DNA from: Anoxybacillus thermarum
GTDB taxonomy: Bacteria > Bacillota > Bacilli > Bacillales > Anoxybacillaceae
DNA: 32,914 nucleotides
Direction: 5' to 3'
Assembly: GCF_000836725.1 (NCBI RefSeq)
Contig: NZ_JXTH01000030.1
Coordinates: forward strand, 1 to 32,914
Position numbers and translations under genes: made by a program. Positions 17,820 to 24,542 of this stretch are shown here, in pieces. How positions within the stretch are numbered: position 1 is the stretch's first letter; every line of letters starts with the position of its first letter. Under the pieces are notes generated by a model, which worked only from the letters and a program-made list of their open reading frames with translations, was not told the DNA's origin and made no database searches.

Positions 17820-18575
17820 ATGAGTCGACCTTTTGTACTTTGGCTTATTTGGCAAAACGAACGTACTCGTCAGCGATATCATGTAGGCAATTTAGTGCAT
17901 CATGAAGGAAAATACATGTTTTATTATGAGAAACATGCGAAGAGAAGAGGAGTTATCGAAGCATTAAAAAACGGATATCATCTACATTTAGCTTTCCCAG
18001 ATGTAAATAAAGTTTATGTATCCGAGCGTTTGTTTGGTCCTTTCGAAAGACGTTTGCCTGATCGTCGTCGTCCAGATTTTCAAGAAATTCTAAGGGCACA
18101 CGGCTTATCCGACGATTATACAAATATGGATTTATTACGTGCGACCGTTGGAAGACTTGCGACTGATACGTATGAGTTTGTACCACCCATTTATGTATAT
18201 GGCAATGAGTTTGACTTTGATTTTTACATTGCTGGATGGAGATATTATGAAGGGGAACGAGTACTTGATCGGTTGCAAGTGGGGGATGACGTGACGCTTC
18301 AACTAGAACCGACAAATGAAAAAGATCCGAAAGCGGTTGTCGTATTGACGAAACAAGGCGAAAAATTAGGATATGTCCCCGCTTTTTATAGCGAATTTAT
18401 GTTTCGGCTTATTGACGAAAGTGGCGGAACATATAAAGCAAATATCCAATTTATTCATCCAAATGCTAATCCGCAGTTAAAAGTAAACGTTTATGTACAC
18501 GGAACGCTGACGCCAACAATGAAAAAGCTTCAACGAGACATGGTGCATGATATGGAGTTAGTCGTTACGGTGTAG
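17820..18575 (+). CDS. HIRAN-domain protein with HipA-N-like front part
   Basis: The product is a 251-aa protein. Residues ~133-225 form a HIRAN domain (DFYIAGWRYYEGERVLDRL, VGDDVTLQLEPTNEKDPKAV, GEKLGYVPAFYSEFMFRLI), a fold known to bind DNA ends and single-stranded DNA in repair proteins such as HLTF. The first ~130 residues carry HipA-N-like stretches (VGNLVHHEGKYMFYYE, LFGPFERRLPDRRRPDFQEI, LLRATVGRLATDTYEF). GGAGGTGA (17808-17814) sits 5 bases before the ATG and overlaps the stop of the kinase fragment. In split HipA systems (HipS/HipT) a separate HipA-N-like protein neutralises the kinase; an antitoxin-like role is inferred. With the kinase gene truncated it may be an orphan. Confidence 0.75.
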   Translation: MSRPFVLWLIWQNERTRQRYHVGNLVHHEGKYMFYYEKHAKRRGVIEALKNGYHLHLAFPDVNKVYVSERLFGPFERRLPDRRRPDFQEILRAHGLSDDYTNMDLLRATVGRLATDTYEFVPPIYVYGNEFDFDFYIAGWRYYEGERVLDRLQVGDDVTLQLEPTNEKDPKAVVVLTKQGEKLGYVPAFYSEFMFRLIDESGGTYKANIQFIHPNANPQLKVNVYVHGTLTPTMKKLQRDMVHDMELVVTV

Positions 18576-18674
18576 TAGAAAATAACGCAAAGCTTTCAGA
18601 GGATGGAACAGGCAGCCATCGCCCTTGTTGGAGATGCGAGAGTGAAAATTTTCATGAAGTTTTGTGGAATGGAT

Positions 18675-18703
18675 CCATAGCGGGAGTGGCTATGGGTTTT
18701 TTG
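18675..18703 (+). terminator. terminator after the HIRAN gene
   Basis: CCATAGC (18675-18681) pairs with GCTATGG (18689-18695), and a T-rich run follows. It lies about 100 bases after the HIRAN stop. The bases between (18576-18674) hold no convincing gene; a short out-of-frame reading with a CWRC motif is discussed under findings. Confidence 0.8.
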
Positions 18704-18736
18704 TTTTAGCATCTATCGTTGTAATGATGATATGTC

Positions 18737-18764
18737 TTGACGTGTCGAGTTTTTGCTGTATAAT
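18737..18764 (+). promoter_or_regulatory. promoter of the NYN gene
   Basis: TTGACG (18737-18742) and TATAAT (18759-18764) are 16 bases apart. They lie about 100 bases before the NYN start, leaving a structured leader. Confidence 0.7.
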
Positions 18765-18813
18765 TGTGCATAGAATAAACGCTGTCGTTCATATGGATGA
18801 CAGGTCAAGAAGG

Positions 18814-18846
18814 GGAGCGGCATCATGTCGCTCCTTTTGTTTTTCA
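18814..18846 (+). promoter_or_regulatory. terminator-like hairpin inside the NYN leader (possible attenuator)
   Basis: GGAGCGGC (18814-18821) pairs with GTCGCTCC (18827-18834) with one G-U and a 5-base loop. TTTTGTTTTT follows at 18835-18844. It lies between the promoter at 18737 and the start codon at 18858/18864, so transcripts must pass it. An upstream weaker hairpin (about 18783-18800) could belong to the same leader. The ATG at 18825 falls in the loop and is not a sensible start. Confidence 0.5.
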
Positions 18847-18863
18847 TGTGGGGAGGGATGTTT

Positions 18864-19430
18864 TTGTATTCACGAATCGCCCTATTTATTGACGGCGGGT
18901 ATCTTGACAACGTATTGAAATGGCATGGAAAAGCCAAAATTGATTACAGCAAGCTTGCTGCAGCTATGGCTAACGACCACTTGCTTCTGAGAACGTACTA
19001 CTATCACTGTCTCCCTTATCAATCTCCAAATCCATCTTCAGAGGAAAAAGAGTATTTTTCCAATGCTCAAAGTTTTTTCAAAAGATTGAACAGGCTAGAA
19101 AGCTTCACTGTTCGGGAAGGAAAACTTGCATTTCGCGGTATTGATGATCGCGGTTTTCCGGTGTTTGAGCAAAAGCGTGTCGATGTTATGCTAGCGACAG
19201 ACTTAGTTATGCATAGTACGAAAAAACTGATTACCCATGCAGCTCTTTTAACAGGGGATAGCGACTTTTTGCCAGCGTTGCAAATTGCACAATCAGAAGG
19301 GGCGCATATTACTCTGTATTATTCTGATGAAAGCGACGACATTCGCCCGCACGATGAACTGTTGGATATTGTAGATGATCGGAGGTTGATCAACAAGGAC
19401 TTCATCCATAGTATTAAAAGAGGATCATGA
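18864..19430 (+). CDS. NYN-domain (LabA/DUF88-type) PIN-fold nuclease
   Basis: The product is a 188-aa NYN-domain protein, a PIN-like RNase fold. Acidic residues expected for metal binding are visible in FIDGGYL (D10), in KRVDVMLATDLV (residues about 104-115) and in LLTGDSDFLPAL (about 128-139), followed by EGAHITLYYSD. TTG 18864 is favoured because GGGAGGG at 18851-18857 is 6 bases away; ATG 18858 would have almost no spacer. The substrate is probably RNA. It lies 60 bases upstream of a HicB-like antitoxin remnant and downstream of a promoter with a terminator-like leader, so a toxin or defence role is possible but not shown. Confidence 0.82.
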   Translation: MYSRIALFIDGGYLDNVLKWHGKAKIDYSKLAAAMANDHLLLRTYYYHCLPYQSPNPSSEEKEYFSNAQSFFKRLNRLESFTVREGKLAFRGIDDRGFPVFEQKRVDVMLATDLVMHSTKKLITHAALLTGDSDFLPALQIAQSEGAHITLYYSDESDDIRPHDELLDIVDDRRLINKDFIHSIKRGS

Positions 19431-19490
19431 CATAGTGTATTACATTGGTCATTGAAACGAATCTATGCTCCAATAGAGAGGACAGTGTAT

Positions 19491-19884
19491 ATGAAAAAAG
19501 ACCGCTATATTTATCCGGCTATTTTCGATGATGACAGTGACGGAATATCTGTGGAATTCCCTGATCTTCCTGGATGTTTCACGTGTGGCGATACAGAAGA
19601 AGAAGCGCGGCAAATGGCAAAAGAAGCGTTAGCATTGCATTTATACGGATTAGAACAGGAGAATGAAGCGATTCCTGAGCCTTCCGAATTACCGGACATT
19701 CAAACAAAAAATCATCAAGTGATCGTATTCATTGAAGTATGGATGCCGCCTTTTCGCTATGAAATGGAAAAAAGACGCTAACCATTCCAAAAAGGTTTGA
19801 TGATTTATTGAAAGAACAGCATGTGAACGGTTCGCAAGTTCTGCAAGATGCATGAAAGAAGTATTTGTGTATTTACGAGAGTGA
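19491..19884 (+). pseudogene. HicB-like antitoxin, frameshifted
   Basis: ATG 19491 (GAGAGGA about 10 bases before) starts KKDRYIYPAIFDDDSDGISV, then FPDLPGCFTCGDTEEEARQM and LHLYGLEQENEAIPEPS, which is the HicB fold. The frame ends early at 19781. If the six A at 19768-19773 were seven, it would run on as KTLTIPKRFDDLLKEQHVNG, the HicB ribbon-helix-helix tail. A TGA at 19853-19855 then interrupts QVLQDA. One more T there would extend it to 19884 (about 131 aa, normal for HicB). No HicA toxin is present on either side; the nearest candidate partner is the NYN protein upstream. Confidence 0.75.
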
Positions 19885-19992
19885 AATGCCCTCTTCCTTG
19901 ACAACGAGGGAGGGGGATTCTGTTTTTTTAAAATGACAAATATAGAAATGTCATGTTTTGTCGAATGTCTGTTCTTGTAAAATAATGTCGGG

Positions 19993-19998
19993 TATAAT
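19993..19998 (+). promoter_or_regulatory. -10 box of the restriction operon promoter
   Basis: TATAAT lies at 19993-19998, 43 bases before the GTG start of the SNF2 gene. No good -35 was found 16-18 bases upstream. The ribosome site ATAGGGGG at about 20025-20032 is 8 bases from the GTG. Confidence 0.4.
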
Positions 19999-20040
19999 AA
20001 GACATAGATAGGTTGTTCGGATATATAGGGGGTTTTTGTA

Positions 20041-22914
20041 GTGACAACACCATATCAAAGCCAATACTTTGCTTACGAATTAACTAGGCAACATTCTTCT
20101 CACTCGATCGGTCGGTTAAGCCAGTCTTTAATTAACGCGACAGTTGATTTAAACCCTCATCAGGTAGAGGCGGCTTTATTCGCTTTTCGCGCCCCGCTTG
20201 AGAGAGGAGCGATTTTAGCCGATGAAGTAGGATTAGGAAAAACGATCGAAGCAGGGCTCATTATTAGTCAATTGTGGGCAGAAAGAGAGCGTCACATACT
20301 TGTTATTGTTCCTCCACCGCTTCGGAAACAATGGAATCAAGAGTTATGGGAAAAATTTTATATCCCCTCGATTATTCTAGAAAGTAAAAACTTCAACGAG
20401 ATGGTACGTTCTGGTCATCGGAATCCTTTCTTACAACAAGATCAAATTGTGATTACTTCGTATCAATACGCTCGAAATAAAGCGGATATGCTACAAAAAG
20501 TAAATTGGGATTTAATTATCTTTGACGAAGCGCATCGTATGCGGAATGTGTATAAAAAATCAAATAAAATCGGACGTACATTACGAGCAGCAACAGCTGG
20601 CTATCCGAAAATCTTATTGACGGCAACACCATTACAAAATTCTTTAATGGAATTGTACGGGCTTATTAGCTTTATCGACCCTCATATTTTTGGAGATGAA
20701 ACAACATTTAGACGTCAATTTGCCCGCGGTGCGAAAGAAATGTCGGAAATAGATTTTATTGATTTAAAACAACGTATTAAACCTGTTTGCCATCGTACGT
20801 TAAGACGGCAAGTTACCGAGTATGTGAATTATACACAGCGTATTCCGATTACTCAGGAGTTTATGCCAACGAATACGGAATGGGAACTGTACGAAAAAGT
20901 CTCTGCATACTTACAGAGAGAACAACTTTTTGCGTTACCAACAAGCCAAAGGGCATTAATGACATTAGTTGTCCGGAAATTGCTGGCATCTTCTTCCTTT
21001 GCTATTTCTGACACATTGCTTTCTCTAATTAAACGACTTGAGCAGTTACTACTGGAACTAGAGCGAGGAAAAACAGAAATAGCCGCAGAGCATTCGGGCG
21101 TTTACGCAGATGTTGATGAATTTGATGATACAATGGAAGAGTGGGAAGAAGAGGAACAGTCATCATACATAGGTGAATTATCGCTAGATGAAATGAAACG
21201 CCTTATTCAAGAAGAAAAACAAGAATTAGAAGAATATTACTTAGTAGCTAAATCGATTAAAGAAAATTCAAAAGCGGAAGCATTGTTAATTGCGCTTGAA
21301 AAAGGATTTGAAAAATTAAGAATGTTAGGTGCAAACGAAAAGGCGGTCATCTTTACCGAATCACGACGAACGCAAGCTTATTTGCGTGAATTTCTCGAGC
21401 GCAACGGCTACGCTGGCAAGATTGTGTTATTTAATGGAGAAAACCAAGATGAACAGGCAAAGCAAATTTATGAACAATGGTTAGAAAAACATCAGCACGA
21501 TGATAAAATTACCGGCTCAAAAACAGCCGATATGCGTGCAGCTCTTGTTGAATATTTCAAAGAACAAGCGTCGATTATGATTGCGACAGAATCAGCATCA
21601 GAAGGGATTAACTTGCAATTTTGTAGTTTAGTCGTTAACTATGATTTGCCTTGGAATCCACAGCGGATTGAGCAGCGGATTGGTCGCTGCCATCGATATG
21701 GACAAACCCATGATGTCGTTGTCATTAACTTTTTGAACCATAAAAACGAAGCGGATAAAAAAGTGTATGAAATTCTTTCTGAAAAGTTCCGATTGTTTGA
21801 AGGAGTTTTTGGCTCTTCGGATGAAGTGCTAGGTGCGCTTGAATCAGGTGTCGATTTTGAAAAACGAATTCAACAAATTTATCAGACGTGTCGCACGGCG
21901 GAAGAAATTGAACAAGCGTTTAAAAACTTGCAAGCGGAGTTAGATGAGCAAATTCAATTAAAAATGAAAGAAACACGTATGCATCTATTGGAAAACTTCG
22001 ATGATGAGGTAAGAGAGAAACTAAGAGACCATTATCATCAAACAAGCTTACATCTCAATCGTATGGAACGTTACCTTTGGAACTTATCGAAATATGAAGG
22101 TGCGAGGGAAGCAACGTTTGATGATGAAACATTGAGTTTTGTCAAAGAGCATGAAACATATCAAATGATATCGCAAGCGAAAAAGCAAGAAAGAGCGAAT
22201 GTCCATCACTATCGTTTTTCTCATCCGCTTGCACAGAAATGGATTGAGCAGGCAAAGAAGAGAAAACTTATACCAAAAGAAATTACATTCCGTTATTCTG
22301 ATTATGAAGGAAAAGTTAGTATTTTAGAGCAATTGATAGGAAAAGAAGGATGGCTATCGTTAGATTTGCTTCATGTACAATCGCTAGAAAATGAACAGCA
22401 CCTTGTTTTTTCAGCGATTGATTTAGAAGGAGAGCAACTCGATCAAGAAATGTGCGAAAAAATCTTTGAACTTCCTGCTGTTGAGGGGGAAGCGATTGAG
22501 CTTTCCGAGTCGGTTTGCAATACGCTTCGACGGATTAGCCAAGGACAACAAGAAGCAATTTTAAATGAAATTATGGAAAGGGCATCTGCTTATCTTGATT
22601 CAGAGTTAGAAAAGCTGGAAAAATGGTCACAAGACTTGAAAAATAAACTTGAAAAAGATATAGATGAAATGACGGTAGAAATTGAACATTTGAAACGAGA
22701 AGCAAAACTTACACGCAACTTAGCTGAAAAGCTGGAAAAAAACAAGCAAATTAAAGAATTGGAAAAGAAGCGCAATGAGATGCGGCGAAATCTCTATGAC
22801 CAGCAAGATGAAATTGATGAACAAAAAGATCGGCTGTTTGAAGAAATCGAGAAAAAACTCGAACAACGAACCAAGACAGAGCATCTTTTTACAATCAAAT
22901 GGAGAATCGTATAG
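20041..22914 (+). CDS. SNF2/RapA-type helicase, first gene of a restriction-like operon
   Basis: The product is a 957-aa superfamily 2 ATPase. Motif I is DEVGLGKTIEAG (residues 61-72), motif II FDEAHR (DEAH at 162-165), motif III TATPLQN (194-200). Motif VI is QRIEQRIGRCHRYGQ (about 540-554), as in RapA/SNF2 proteins. An acidic insert lies near 355-400. The last ~100 residues are a charged coiled coil (KLEKDIDEMTVEIEHLKREA). No nuclease motif was seen, so it probably translocates on DNA or remodels protein-DNA complexes. The start is GTG. The methyltransferase gene starts 17 bases downstream and the res gene follows, so the three form one operon. It resembles DrmD of class 1 DISARM in type, but no drmA or drmB is present. 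Confidence 0.87.
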   Translation: MTTPYQSQYFAYELTRQHSSHSIGRLSQSLINATVDLNPHQVEAALFAFRAPLERGAILADEVGLGKTIEAGLIISQLWAERERHILVIVPPPLRKQWNQELWEKFYIPSIILESKNFNEMVRSGHRNPFLQQDQIVITSYQYARNKADMLQKVNWDLIIFDEAHRMRNVYKKSNKIGRTLRAATAGYPKILLTATPLQNSLMELYGLISFIDPHIFGDETTFRRQFARGAKEMSEIDFIDLKQRIKPVCHRTLRRQVTEYVNYTQRIPITQEFMPTNTEWELYEKVSAYLQREQLFALPTSQRALMTLVVRKLLASSSFAISDTLLSLIKRLEQLLLELERGKTEIAAEHSGVYADVDEFDDTMEEWEEEEQSSYIGELSLDEMKRLIQEEKQELEEYYLVAKSIKENSKAEALLIALEKGFEKLRMLGANEKAVIFTESRRTQAYLREFLERNGYAGKIVLFNGENQDEQAKQIYEQWLEKHQHDDKITGSKTADMRAALVEYFKEQASIMIATESASEGINLQFCSLVVNYDLPWNPQRIEQRIGRCHRYGQTHDVVVINFLNHKNEADKKVYEILSEKFRLFEGVFGSSDEVLGALESGVDFEKRIQQIYQTCRTAEEIEQAFKNLQAELDEQIQLKMKETRMHLLENFDDEVREKLRDHYHQTSLHLNRMERYLWNLSKYEGAREATFDDETLSFVKEHETYQMISQAKKQERANVHHYRFSHPLAQKWIEQAKKRKLIPKEITFRYSDYEGKVSILEQLIGKEGWLSLDLLHVQSLENEQHLVFSAIDLEGEQLDQEMCEKIFELPAVEGEAIELSESVCNTLRRISQGQQEAILNEIMERASAYLDSELEKLEKWSQDLKNKLEKDIDEMTVEIEHLKREAKLTRNLAEKLEKNKQIKELEKKRNEMRRNLYDQQDEIDEQKDRLFEEIEKKLEQRTKTEHLFTIKWRIV

Positions 22915-22931
22915 CAACAGGAGGGAGTACA

Positions 22932-24530
22932 TTGGCACAAAAACTAGAGTTAACGTGGATTGGCAAAGGCGAACAGCCAAAGCTCGAACCGCGTATTCTT
23001 CTTGAAGATCCGGAGCTTTCTTATCACGCGAAAGAACGGGTAACAGAAAATGATATTTTCGATAATCGGTTGATTTTTGGGGACAACTTGCTGGCGCTGA
23101 AAGCATTGGAGCAAGAATTTACAGGGAAGATTAAGTGTATTTACATTGATCCGCCGTATAATACAGGGAATGCGTTTGAGCATTATGATGATGGATTGGA
23201 GCATAGTATTTGGTTAACATTGATGAAACAACGTTTAGAGTTGTTGAAAACGCTTCTATCAGAGGAAGGTAGTATCTGGATTAGTATAGATGATGATGAG
23301 GGACATTATCTTAAAGTAATGGGTGATGAGATTTTTGGGCGCTCAAATTTTGTAGCCACTTGTGTATGGCATAAAAAACATACAAGAAGTAATGACGCAA
23401 GATGGTTTTCGGATAATCATGATTTTATATTAGTTTGGGCTAAGAACAAAAACGTTTGGAGACCAAATCTATTACCGAGAACAGAGGAGAGCTTAAAAGG
23501 GTATGCGAATCCAGATAATGATTCGCGAGGACCTTGGACATCTGGTCCTTGTCATGCCAAAACACCTAACCCAAAGGATATATATCCTATTACTACGCCA
23601 TCTGGGCGTGAAGTTTGGCCACCTCCAGGGACAAGTTGGAGATTTTCAAAAGAGAAATTTAAAGAATTAATCGATGATAATAGGATTTGGTTTGGAAAAG
23701 ACGGAAATAATATTCCACGCTTTAAAAGATTTCTTTCTGATGTTCAAGACGGCTTTGTACCAACAACCTTGTGGTTTAGAGATGAGGTTGGAGATAATCA
23801 AGAAGCCAAAAAAGAAGTGAAATCATTTAATAACCAAGATGTATTTGCAACTCCAAAACCCGAACGTTTAATACAACGAATTATTCATTTAGCAACTAAC
23901 GAAGGCGACTGGGTTCTTGATTCTTTTGCCGGCTCTGGTACGACTGGGGCGGTGGCGCATAAGATGGGGCGACGTTGGATTATGATTGAGCTTGGCGAAC
24001 ATTGCCATACGCATATTATTCCACGGATGAAGCGAGTGATTGATGGAACGGATCAAGGCGGAATTAGTAAAGCTGTCAATTGGCAAGGCGGCGGCGGTTT
24101 CCGCTATTATAAACTAGCGCCAAGCTTATTAAAGAAAGACAAATTCGGCAATTGGATTATCAACCCAGAATATAATGCCGAAATGCTTGCGGAAGCGATG
24201 TGTAAACATGAGGGATTTACGTACAATCCAGACCCGCACGTCTTTTGGAAACAAGGTCAATCGACAGAAAATGATTTTATTTTCACAACAACGCAGCTTG
24301 TCACTCACCAAATGGTCGCTGGCATTGTAGAACAAATGAAAGAAAATGAAACGCTGTTAATTTGCTGCAAGGCATACAATGTCAATGTCGATGAATTTCC
24401 GCAAATCACCATTAAAAAATTGCCACAAGCAATTTTAAATAAATGCGAATTTGGCCGTGATGATTACAGCTTGAATGTAAATAATTTGCCAATGAAAGAA
24501 AGAGAACCAGAACAATTGGAGCTATTTTAG
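22932..24530 (+). CDS. beta-class N6-adenine (Mod-type) DNA methyltransferase
   Basis: The product is a 532-aa methyltransferase. Catalytic motif IV DPPYNTG (residues 73-79) precedes the AdoMet motif I FAGSGTTGA (about 332-340), the beta-class order of type III Mod proteins. DPPY suggests N6-adenine methylation. The target-recognition region should lie between them (about 140-300). TTG 22932 is chosen because CAGGAGGG at 22918-22925 gives a 6-base spacer and the resulting start MAQKLELTWIGKGE fits this family; a longer frame from 22899 overlaps the SNF2 gene. It probably protects host sites from the Res protein encoded 12 bases downstream. The C-terminal ~150 residues are of unknown role. Confidence 0.9.
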   Translation: MAQKLELTWIGKGEQPKLEPRILLEDPELSYHAKERVTENDIFDNRLIFGDNLLALKALEQEFTGKIKCIYIDPPYNTGNAFEHYDDGLEHSIWLTLMKQRLELLKTLLSEEGSIWISIDDDEGHYLKVMGDEIFGRSNFVATCVWHKKHTRSNDARWFSDNHDFILVWAKNKNVWRPNLLPRTEESLKGYANPDNDSRGPWTSGPCHAKTPNPKDIYPITTPSGREVWPPPGTSWRFSKEKFKELIDDNRIWFGKDGNNIPRFKRFLSDVQDGFVPTTLWFRDEVGDNQEAKKEVKSFNNQDVFATPKPERLIQRIIHLATNEGDWVLDSFAGSGTTGAVAHKMGRRWIMIELGEHCHTHIIPRMKRVIDGTDQGGISKAVNWQGGGGFRYYKLAPSLLKKDKFGNWIINPEYNAEMLAEAMCKHEGFTYNPDPHVFWKQGQSTENDFIFTTTQLVTHQMVAGIVEQMKENETLLICCKAYNVNVDEFPQITIKKLPQAILNKCEFGRDDYSLNVNNLPMKEREPEQLELF

Positions 24531-24542
24531 GGGGAAGAGGTC

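Noticed and set aside
19886-19928. Terminator after hicB formed by CCCTC and GAGGG before a T run
   Set aside because: The stem is short and the T run is about ten bases away, so it is not a convincing intrinsic terminator.
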